From: an uncultured Burkholderiales bacterium
Lineage (GTDB): Bacteria > Pseudomonadota > Gammaproteobacteria > Burkholderiales > Burkholderiaceae_E
Assembly (NCBI GenBank): GCA_903831925.1
Contig: CAIKZV010000127.1
Location: 1-5,156, forward strand
Direction of reading: 5' to 3'
Length of the DNA stretch: 5,156 nt
This document shows positions 1 to 5,156 of this stretch, in pieces. Made by a program: the position numbers and the translations under genes. Position 1 is the first letter of the stretch. The number at the start of each line of letters is the position of its first letter. The notes under the pieces are model-generated. The model searched no databases. It was not told where the DNA came from and was given only the letters and a program-made list of their open reading frames with translations.

Positions 1-296
1 CAGCACTGCAGAAATACGCTGTCGAACTCGATCTTCGACCTTGCCCCGGCCGCTATGACCCGGCCACCTGGAACGGCTGTGTCGGCAGCCGGGAGCTGCC
101 AAGCGGTGACCGTTACAGCGGCGGATATCTGAACGGCAAGGCGCACGGCTTAGGCGTCTATCAATTCGCCGATGGTCGAAAGTACGACGGCGACTATTCG
201 ATGGGCGTGCGACAAGGCAGCGGAACCGAATACAGAGCCGATGGCTCGATCGCCCTGAGCGGACGATGGACTCAGGGCAAATTCATCGAACCATGA
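1..296 (+). CDS. MORN-repeat protein, C-terminal part (5' end outside window)
   Basis: The frame is open from the window edge (first full codon at 3) to TGA at 294-296, giving 97 visible residues. It contains two consecutive 23-residue MORN units of the form YxGxxxxGxxxGxGxxxxxxGxx, at visible residues 38-60 (starting YSGGYLNGKAHGLG) and 61-83 (starting YDGDYSMGVRQGSG), then a degenerate third unit (LSGRWTQGKF) before the stop. Ahead of the repeats lies a two-cysteine segment (CPG at 14-16 and WNGCVG at 23-28), which often precedes MORN repeats in proteobacterial proteins. MORN repeats are short beta-hairpins that in other proteins mediate protein or lipid contacts; no catalytic function can be assigned. 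The missing N-terminus could hold a signal peptide or another domain. The MFS gene starts 45 bases downstream on the same strand, but nothing links the two functionally. The repeat assignment is secure; the biological role is unknown. Confidence 0.85.
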   Translation, partial: ALQKYAVELDLRPCPGRYDPATWNGCVGSRELPSGDRYSGGYLNGKAHGLGVYQFADGRKYDGDYSMGVRQGSGTEYRADGSIALSGRWTQGKFIEP

Positions 297-341
297 CGGG
301 AAGGACGCTCATCAGCTGGTTCTAGTGCTATACAGGCTGAC

Positions 342-1586
342 ATGGCCACGCCTTCCCGCATCTATTACGGTTACTGGCTCGTTGTGGCCGGCTTTGTCAC
401 CCAGTTCCTGTCGGTTGGTGCGATGAACTATTCCATCGGCGCATTCATGCTGCCGATGACCACCGATCTGTCATGGACGCGGGCCGAGTTCATCCTGCCG
501 CGAAGTCTGGGCCAGTTCGTGATGGCCTTTACCGGCTTTTACATCGGCAGCTATGTCGACAGGCTCGGTGCCCGCGCCTTCGTTCTGGCCGGTCTCGTCA
601 TTCTCACTGCGGCCTTGTGGGGCCTGTCGATGATCCAGGCCTGGTGGCAATGGGTGATCCTCAACGGCATCCTGCTGACGGTCGGCGCGGCGCTGATCGG
701 CAGTCTGGTGGTGAACGTGACCTTGTCGAAATGGTTTGTCGCCAATCGCGGCCAGGCCATTGGCTGGTCATCGATGGGCGTGTCGTTCGCAGGCATCGGC
801 CTGACACCTGTCATCACTCGCTACATCGATGCTTACGGCTGGCGCGCGGGCTGGCAGGCGATGGCCGTAGCCACCCTGGTGCTGGCGCTTCCGGCAGCCC
901 TGATGATGCGTCGCGCCCCGGAAGACTATGGCCTTCATCCAGACGGCCGCTGCGCCGCGCAACTGAACACCGAGGCCGGCGCCCGGGCGCAGGCCGATTA
1001 CGACACCTCGGTCACGCGCAGGCAGGCGCTGCGCATGCCGCTCTTCTACATGCTGGTCGGCGCTTTCAGCATGTTTCAGGTACTGATCCCGGTGGTGCTG
1101 TTCCAGACCATCCCATTCATGACCGACGCAGGCTATTCGCGCAGCACCGCCGCCCTGATGATTACCATCGCCTCGGTACCCGCACTCGTGACCAAACCGA
1201 TGTGGGGATGGCTGATCGATCGCGTGAATCCCAAGCCATTGGCGGCCTTCAGCGTCGCGCTCTCGGGGCTGGCGCTGATCATGATCGTGCTGAGCGTGCA
1301 GGCGCGTTCGCTGAATCTGGAGTACCTGTCGTTTTTCGTGCTGGGCATCGGATGGGGCGGCGTGATTCCGATGCAGGAAGTGATCTGGGCCTCGTATTTC
1401 GGTCGTCGTTATCTCGGCGCGGTGCGCAGTGCTGCCCTGCCCTTTGCGCTGATTCTTGGCGCCGGCGGGCCGCTTGCGGTCGGCCATTACCATGATGTGG
1501 TCGGCAATTACGACGGCGCCTTCATCATCGTCGGCTGCATGAGCCTGCTGGCAGGCGCGCTGATTCTGGCCTTGCCACGTCGCTAG
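342..1586 (+). CDS. MFS transporter, probable organic-acid carrier
   Basis: This 414-residue protein has the length and hydropathy of a 12-helix major facilitator. Helices lie roughly at residues 9-29, 47-69, 78-97, 103-124, 138-159, 169-188, 233-258, 268-292, 298-319, 326-346, 360-383 and 391-410, with a cytoplasmic central loop near 190-231. The signature loop between helices 2 and 3 is intact (GSYVDRLGAR, 69-78), and a second copy sits between helices 8 and 9 (GWLIDRVNPK, 289-298). The opening YYGYWLVVAGF, the SKWFVANRGQAIG segment (129-141), RAPEDYGLHPDG (191-202) and SYFGRRYLGAVRS (351-363) match the monocarboxylate/oxalate-formate-like MFS group, so an inner-membrane carrier for a small carboxylate is the best guess. 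The start at 342 leaves a normal short tail before helix 1, but its ribosome site is weak (AGG five bases upstream). It precedes the CoA-transferase by 122 bases. The family is secure; the substrate is inferred. Confidence 0.9.
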   Translation: MATPSRIYYGYWLVVAGFVTQFLSVGAMNYSIGAFMLPMTTDLSWTRAEFILPRSLGQFVMAFTGFYIGSYVDRLGARAFVLAGLVILTAALWGLSMIQAWWQWVILNGILLTVGAALIGSLVVNVTLSKWFVANRGQAIGWSSMGVSFAGIGLTPVITRYIDAYGWRAGWQAMAVATLVLALPAALMMRRAPEDYGLHPDGRCAAQLNTEAGARAQADYDTSVTRRQALRMPLFYMLVGAFSMFQVLIPVVLFQTIPFMTDAGYSRSTAALMITIASVPALVTKPMWGWLIDRVNPKPLAAFSVALSGLALIMIVLSVQARSLNLEYLSFFVLGIGWGGVIPMQEVIWASYFGRRYLGAVRSAALPFALILGAGGPLAVGHYHDVVGNYDGAFIIVGCMSLLAGALILALPRR

Positions 1587-1696
1587 CGGCCCTGGCCTGG
1601 AGACTCGCCGGGCAGCACCGATGGCACAATGAGGCCACTCGCCCAAGCCCGCAGCCAACTGCGGCATTCGAGGCGCGCCGGATAGGCATAACGATC

Positions 1697-1702
1697 AAGG
1701 AG
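1697..1702 (+). promoter_or_regulatory. Shine-Dalgarno site of the CoA-transferase gene
   Basis: AAGGAG lies six bases before the ATG at 1709, close to the ideal anti-16S match and spacing. It fixes the start of the transferase, which carries about 20 residues before the first conserved family segment (LRGIRVVDLT) and might otherwise be questioned. The site is much stronger than the one before the upstream MFS gene. Confidence 0.8.
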
Positions 1703-1708
1703 ACCAGG

Positions 1709-2962
1709 ATGAGTTCGACCGATCAGTCAGGCGCCGTGTCGCCAGACTCAGCGACCGCCGAGCAACCCCTGCGCGGCATCCGTGTGGTGGACCTCACCAC
1801 CGTGATTTTCGGGCCCTACGCCAGTCAGTATCTGGGCGATTACGGTGCCGACATCATCAAGATCGAAACCGAAACCGGCGACACCACGCGTGCCGGTGCC
1901 GAGGCGGTGGTCCCCGGACTGGCCAGTGGCTTTATCAGCACGAATCGCAACAAGCGCAGCGTCGTGATCAATCTGAAGCAGGCCAAAGGGCGAGCCGCGC
2001 TGCTGCGCATCGTCGATCGCGCCGACGTGGTGATGCACAACATCCGGCCTCAGAAACTTGCAGCCATCGGCCTGGACCCCGCCACAGTGCGATCGCGCAA
2101 TCCGCGGGTCATCTATGCGAGCCTGAACGGTTTTTCCGAAGCGGGGCCCTATGCCGGACGCCCTGCTTACGACGATATCGTCCAGGGTATGAGCGGCCTG
2201 GCCGACCTGATGCAGCGAGCTTCGGGCCAACCCGGATTCCTGCCCACGATTGCGGCCGACAAGACCTGCGCCAACGTCGCGGTGCATGCCATTCTGGCCG
2301 CGCTGATGGGACGCGAACGCACGGGTCAAGGCTCGAGTGTCGAGATCTCGATGTTCGAGACCATGGCCGGTTTCGCCTTCATTGAACACATGGGCGGCCA
2401 GACCTTCGTGCCCGGCATCAGCCCGACCGGCTATGCGCGGGTGCTGTCACCGCAGCGAAAGCCCTTCCGCACGCTCGATGGCTACCTTTGCCTCATGCCG
2501 CACAGCACTGCGCACTGGACCCGCTTCTTCACTGCGGCAGGACATCCCGAACTGGCAGCCGACCCGCGCTTTGCCAATCACGCATCGCGCACGCGCAACG
2601 TGGAAGTGCTCTACGGACATCTGGCAGGCATCCTGGTGACACGCACCACGAAGGACTGGATGGCTTTCTGCACCGAACACGATGTGCCGCACGGCCCGGT
2701 CAACAAACTGGACGACCTCTTCACCGATCCGCATCTGGATGCCGTGGGGTTTTTTCGCTCGGTCCCCGCAGGCGATGGCCATTCGGCCATGCGTCTGACC
2801 GGTAACGGCGTGCGCTTTGAAGGTGAGATGCTGCCGGTTCGGCGCGTGCCACCACGCCTGGGCGCGCATACCCGCGAGGTACTGCGCGAAGCGGGAATCG
2901 ATGAGGCTGACATCGATGCGCTGCTCGCTGAAGGTGTGGCGCGTCAGGCAAGCGCCGACTGA
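1709..2962 (+). CDS. Family III (CaiB/BaiF) acyl-CoA transferase
   Basis: The 417-residue product is a full-length class III CoA-transferase, a cytoplasmic enzyme that moves CoA from a donor thioester to a free carboxylate through an aspartyl-CoA anhydride. Family landmarks appear in order: LRGIRVVDLT (21-30), GPYASQYLGDYGADIIKIE (35-53), NRNKRSVVINL (79-89), ADVVMHNIRP (105-114), NPRVIYASLNGF (131-142), AYDDIVQGMSGL (153-164), IAADKTCA (181-188), TGQGSSVEISMFE (205-217), ADPRFANHASR (284-294), VPHGPVNKLDDL (326-337) and LGAHTREVL (384-392). Aspartate 184 (codon 2258-2260) aligns with the catalytic Asp169 of formyl-CoA:oxalate CoA-transferase, judged by eye. The first 20 residues are a polar tail ahead of the fold. 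The acceptor acid and CoA donor cannot be read from sequence; oxalate, itaconate, citramalate, mesaconate, carnitine and bile-acid enzymes all share this fold. A hairpin overlaps the stop codon. Confidence 0.95.
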   Translation: MSSTDQSGAVSPDSATAEQPLRGIRVVDLTTVIFGPYASQYLGDYGADIIKIETETGDTTRAGAEAVVPGLASGFISTNRNKRSVVINLKQAKGRAALLRIVDRADVVMHNIRPQKLAAIGLDPATVRSRNPRVIYASLNGFSEAGPYAGRPAYDDIVQGMSGLADLMQRASGQPGFLPTIAADKTCANVAVHAILAALMGRERTGQGSSVEISMFETMAGFAFIEHMGGQTFVPGISPTGYARVLSPQRKPFRTLDGYLCLMPHSTAHWTRFFTAAGHPELAADPRFANHASRTRNVEVLYGHLAGILVTRTTKDWMAFCTEHDVPHGPVNKLDDLFTDPHLDAVGFFRSVPAGDGHSAMRLTGNGVRFEGEMLPVRRVPPRLGAHTREVLREAGIDEADIDALLAEGVARQASAD

Positions 2963-2981
2963 GGCGACCTTGTCCTGACGC
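2941..2981. terminator. Imperfect hairpin over the CoA-transferase stop codon, possible bidirectional terminator
   Basis: Bases 2941-2948 (GCGTCAGG) pair perfectly with 2974-2981 (CCTGACGC). Inside this, CAAG 2949-2952 pairs with CTTG 2969-2972 (T2973 bulged), and CGCC 2953-2956 pairs with GGCG 2963-2966 (A2967 and C2968 bulged). This leaves a six-base loop, 2957-2962, holding the TGA stop. The total is 16 base pairs with two small bulges. It sits where the transferase and the LeuD-like gene converge, which suits a shared terminator. No T-run follows on either strand, so it is not a textbook intrinsic terminator; it could instead act as an RNA 3'-end stabiliser or pause site. The pairing is read directly; the function is inferred. 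Confidence 0.4.
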
Positions 2982-3034
2982 CCAACGACACCTTCCGAAC
3001 AGACCTCAAGTCTTCTGGCTGCTCTCTGGCACGC

Positions 3035-3559
3035 TCACAGCGGCGCCGGACTCCAACCCAGGGGATGCAACATCCCGGCAGCCTCAAGCTGCTCGACCAG
3101 CCCACCCGCGCTCATGCACTGCTGCATCAGTTCGGGCCAGCGCTCGCCCGTCAATATCGCACCGGTTCGCAGGTTGGTGATGGTGGCAGCCACCCAATCG
3201 ACCTGCGCCTCATCGCCCTCTTGGAAGGCGTCGCTTACACCCTGAATTTCAAGCGCCGGAAACGCAAAGTTGATGCTGTTGCGAAAGAACAGTCCATTCA
3301 GGGTCTCGGCCACGACACACGACAAACCCAGGTCTTTCATGGCTTGTGCGGCCGGTCGCCCTGAACCCATACCGAAGTTCCTGCCCCCGATCAGGATATC
3401 GCCTGGCTTGACTTCCTGAACCCACCCCGGACGGTTTGCCCGGAACATATGCCTGGGTCGCTCTGCGCGGGGCATCTGCAGCACATCGATCGGGAGAATG
3501 AGGTCGGTGTCGATGTTGTCGCCCACGCACCAGACGCGACCTTGAATGATGTGATTCAT
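3035..3559 (-). CDS. LeuD-like small subunit of an aconitase-family hydro-lyase
   Basis: The 174-residue product is the swivel-domain small subunit of a two-part aconitase-family dehydratase/isomerase (LeuD, HacB, DmdB type), of the short archaeal-like length rather than the roughly 200 residues of E. coli LeuD. Recognisable segments are GRVWCVGDNIDTDLILP (7-23), VKPGDILIGGRNFGMGSGR (50-68), DLGLSCVVAETLNGLFFRNS (76-95) and LRTGAILTG (140 onward, with TNLRTG at 138-143). The start ATG overlaps the large-subunit stop as ATGA, implying translational coupling; a GGGGG seven bases upstream may serve as a weak ribosome site. The same frame stays open far upstream, but that part lies inside the large-subunit gene and is not family-like. 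The usual GSSREH signature reads GSGRPA here (65-70), and the specificity loop reads PIDVLQMP. The family is secure; leucine biosynthesis is unlikely and the substrate is unknown. Confidence 0.9.
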   Translation of the reverse strand: MNHIIQGRVWCVGDNIDTDLILPIDVLQMPRAERPRHMFRANRPGWVQEVKPGDILIGGRNFGMGSGRPAAQAMKDLGLSCVVAETLNGLFFRNSINFAFPALEIQGVSDAFQEGDEAQVDWVAATITNLRTGAILTGERWPELMQQCMSAGGLVEQLEAAGMLHPLGWSPAPL

Positions 3560-4842
3560 TGCGCCGCCCCCATCGCCGATTCGAGTGCCGGCAGATCTCG
3601 CGGATGAGTGATGTAGCCGGTAATGGCCGAGGCCGCCACCGTTGCAGGCGACGCCATGTGGATCTTCGCTTGCGCCGCGCCCATACGTCCCTTGTAGTTT
3701 CGGGTGGTCGAGGTCAGGCACACTTCGTCCGGCGCCAGCGTGCCGAAGTCCTGCGCGGCACATGCGCCGCATGCCGATACCGTCACCAGAGCGCCCGATT
3801 GGGCGATGGTCGAGAGCAGTCCGAGCCGAGCCGCTTCGCGATAGATGGCTTGCGAGCCGGGCGTCACGATGAAGCGTACCCAGGGTGCGATCTGCCGCCC
3901 CTGCACGATCTGCGCGACGGCCGCCAGGTCGTCGAGCGTGCCGTTGGCACACGACCCGACCACACATTGGTCAAGCCGCACCTTGTCGCGGAAGTCGGCC
4001 AGCGGGCTGGTGTTGTGGATGACGCCGTCGATGCCCGATACATAGGGCTCCAGCTTGCTCAGATCGATCGTTCGCACCTCGACATACTGTGCATCGGCAT
4101 CGGGATAGGTGGGGAAAAAAGGCCGGTCGGTGGTCGCGCGCATGTGAGCCAGAAGCCGATCATCGGGCCCCCAGGTGGCAAACTCGGCTGACACTTCGGC
4201 GCACATGGTCGACAAGGTCCGTCGTGCATTGAGGCTCAGGCCCGCCTGAGCTGGCCCGCCAAATTCGATGCTCTGGTTCTCGTGTGAACCCCAGCGTCCG
4301 GCCAGATAGAGAAACGCATCCTTGGCTGTCACGCCGTCGGGCAACTCGCCGACCAGTTCATAGCGCACCGTCGGTGCAACCAGATACCAGGTTTTTCCGG
4401 TGCACAGAATCTGCAGCAGCTCCGGACGTCCCAGCCCCCGCGCGACGCAGTTGAAAGCGCCTGCGCTGACGGTGTGCGAGTCCGGATTGGCCAGCACTGT
4501 GCCCGGCAGTGCATAGCCCATATCAGCAATGACCTGATGACTGATGCCCTGATTGGCGCCCGCGTCGTGAACCCGCCGGATGCCGTAGTGGCGCGCAGCC
4601 TGACGCATTGTGCGCAACCCGATCGCAGCCTCGGGATTGGCGGACATCACAATATGGTCTGCGACCAGGACAACCTTGTCGGGGTCATGCAGTCTGGTCG
4701 GCCATCGCCAGCCGGCATGGCGGTTGAAATGCGTATCCAGCAGCACGCAGGTCTCCACATTGGCAACCACCAGGTCGCCGGGGCGCACCAGCTCGCGGCC
4801 CGACTGGCGAGCCAGAATCTTCTCGGCAATCGTCATGCCCAT
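3556..4842 (-). CDS. LeuC-like [4Fe-4S] large subunit of an aconitase-family hydro-lyase
   Basis: The 428-residue product is the cluster-bearing large subunit that partners the following LeuD-like protein in reversible dehydration or isomerisation of a hydroxy-diacid in the cytoplasm. Family landmarks are TIAEKILAR (4-12), ADHIVMSANP (61-70), GISHQV (99-104), LANPDSHTVSAGAF (117-130), TAKDAFLYLAGRWG (172-185), IEFGG (192-196), RTLSTMCAE (208-216) and RNYKGRMG (381-388). The three expected cluster ligands are present: C298 in VVGSCANG, and C358 and C361 in SACGAC. The length fits the short archaeal/HacA/DmdA-type group, not the roughly 466 residues of E. coli LeuC. The start at 4842 is backed by AAGGGGAG seven bases upstream; a second ATG two codons later is less well spaced. 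A Bug-protein gene ends 53 bases upstream on the same strand, so the three genes probably form one operon. The CxxC is followed by AAQDFG rather than the usual LGMN-like run. Confidence 0.92.
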   Translation of the reverse strand: MGMTIAEKILARQSGRELVRPGDLVVANVETCVLLDTHFNRHAGWRWPTRLHDPDKVVLVADHIVMSANPEAAIGLRTMRQAARHYGIRRVHDAGANQGISHQVIADMGYALPGTVLANPDSHTVSAGAFNCVARGLGRPELLQILCTGKTWYLVAPTVRYELVGELPDGVTAKDAFLYLAGRWGSHENQSIEFGGPAQAGLSLNARRTLSTMCAEVSAEFATWGPDDRLLAHMRATTDRPFFPTYPDADAQYVEVRTIDLSKLEPYVSGIDGVIHNTSPLADFRDKVRLDQCVVGSCANGTLDDLAAVAQIVQGRQIAPWVRFIVTPGSQAIYREAARLGLLSTIAQSGALVTVSACGACAAQDFGTLAPDEVCLTSTTRNYKGRMGAAQAKIHMASPATVAASAITGYITHPRDLPALESAMGAAQ

Positions 4843-4849
4843 CTTTCGT

Positions 4850-4857
4850 CTCCCCTT
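4850..4857 (-). promoter_or_regulatory. Shine-Dalgarno site of the LeuC-like gene
   Basis: Read on the minus strand, AAGGGGAG lies seven bases before the ATG whose A is at 4842. It favours that codon over the in-frame ATG two codons downstream (4836). It lies in the 53-base gap after the Bug gene, where no promoter or terminator was recognised. Confidence 0.7.
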
Positions 4858-4895
4858 GCGCCACCTGAAGGTCTGGATGGCTCGTGCCCTGCGGT

Positions 4896-5156
4896 CTACT
4901 TTGAACCGATGTATTTGATGACACTCGTCCAGCGGGTTTTCTCCCGTTGAAGCAGTGTGCGGAATTCAGCCGGCGAACTCACTGCGAGTTGCACGCCCTG
5001 ACCGGCAAGCGCAGCGCGGAACTCGGGGCTCCGGGCAACCTCGACCAGCGCTGCATGCAAGGCTTGAATCACTTCTTTAGGCGTACCTGCCGGCGCCAGC
5101 AGACCGTACCAGGTGTCCGAGGCGAAGCCTTTGACACCTGCCTGCGCGACGGTTGG
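4896..5156 (-). CDS. Bug/TctC-family periplasmic solute-binding protein, C-terminal part (5' end outside window)
   Basis: Minus-strand frame open from the window edge to TAG at 4898-4896, giving the last 86 residues. They match the C-terminal lobe of tripartite tricarboxylate transporter receptors (TctC/Bug): PTVAQAGVKGF (1-11), WYGLLAPAGTP (16-26), SPEFRAAL (43-50), GVQLAVSSPAEF (54-65) and a closing RWTSVIKYIGSK. Such proteins are periplasmic and bind carboxylates, amino acids or related compounds, usually with a buried ligand carboxylate; the signal peptide and most binding residues lie outside the window. It is the first visible gene of the probable minus-strand operon with the LeuCD-like pair, 53 bases ahead of the large subunit, suggesting it binds the substrate of that enzyme or a precursor. 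No TctA or TctB membrane gene is visible. The family assignment is firm; the ligand is unknown. Confidence 0.93.
   Translation of the reverse strand, partial: PTVAQAGVKGFASDTWYGLLAPAGTPKEVIQALHAALVEVARSPEFRAALAGQGVQLAVSSPAEFRTLLQREKTRWTSVIKYIGSK

Noticed and set aside
329..334. TATACA as a -10 box for the MFS gene
   Set aside because: No matching -35 element lies about 17 bases upstream, and the start would fall almost on the ATG. Not supportable as a promoter.
473..1495. 340-residue plus-strand open frame overlapping the MFS gene
   Set aside because: It is a +2-frame shadow rich in Arg, Gly and His with no recognisable domain, while the main frame encodes a textbook MFS protein.
768..1667. 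Long minus-strand open frame (299 residues) antisense to the MFS gene
   Set aside because: Its translation is rich in His, Gln, Arg and Ala, shows no family motifs or membrane segments, and covers a clearly real gene. It is the usual high-GC antisense shadow.
1748..2389. 213-residue minus-strand open frame opposite the CoA-transferase
   Set aside because: No motifs and low-complexity-like composition; the opposite strand carries all transferase landmarks.
2750..2755. T6 run in the CoA-transferase gene (and a matching A6 run at 4115-4120 in the LeuC-like gene) as phase-variation or slippage sites
   Set aside because: Six-base runs are too short for this, both encode a normal Phe-Phe in frame, and both genes are intact around them.
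3062..3092. Two adjacent small stems (GGGATG/CATCCC and GCAGC/GCTGC) considered as a terminator of the LeuD-like gene
   Set aside because: They lie inside its coding region before the stop, have no T-tract, and the bases encode ordinary C-terminal residues; likely chance.
3560..3967. Possible N-terminal extension of the LeuD-like gene, since its frame stays open up to 3967
   Set aside because: The stretch lies entirely within the LeuC-like gene in another frame and looks like Arg/Gly/Ala-rich shadow translation. The ATG at 3559, overlapping the LeuC-like stop, gives the expected family N-terminus.

Overview
The window is a GC-rich, tightly packed stretch of bacterial chromosome with six protein genes, two of them cut by the window edges. 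It looks like a betaproteobacterium, most likely Burkholderiales (Alcaligenaceae or Comamonadaceae-like). The pointers are high G+C in third codon positions, a Bug/TctC-type solute-binding protein (a family hugely expanded in that order), and the grouping of a Bug gene, an aconitase-family hydro-lyase pair, a class III CoA-transferase and an MFS carrier. The taxonomic call is inference from gene content, not from a marker gene.

Layout. The plus strand carries the C-terminal end of a MORN-repeat protein (1-296), a 12-helix MFS transporter (342-1586), a 122-base gap, and a family III (CaiB/BaiF) acyl-CoA transferase with a strong ribosome binding site (1709-2962). A long imperfect hairpin straddles the transferase stop codon (2941-2981). 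The minus strand, converging on this point, carries (in transcription order) the C-terminal end of a Bug/TctC periplasmic binding protein (5156-4896), then a LeuC-like large subunit (4842-3556), then a LeuD-like small subunit (3559-3035). The two subunit genes overlap by four bases (ATGA). No stretch over 300 bases lacks a gene; no tRNA, rRNA, CRISPR array or insertion sequence was seen.

How the genes may work together. The Bug protein would bind a carboxylate in the periplasm, the MFS carrier could move a monocarboxylate- or dicarboxylate-like compound across the inner membrane, the LeuCD-like enzyme would dehydrate or isomerise a hydroxy-diacid through a [4Fe-4S] cluster, and the CoA-transferase would activate a carboxylate as its CoA thioester. 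This suggests an accessory organic-acid catabolic locus. The substrate cannot be read from the sequence. The LeuCD-like pair keeps the cluster cysteines but differs from leucine-pathway isopropylmalate isomerase in the active-site signature of the small subunit (GSGRPA where the family usually has GSSREH) and in the specificity loop. It is therefore more likely a catabolic paralogue than the leucine biosynthesis enzyme. That divergence is the most interesting thing in the window.
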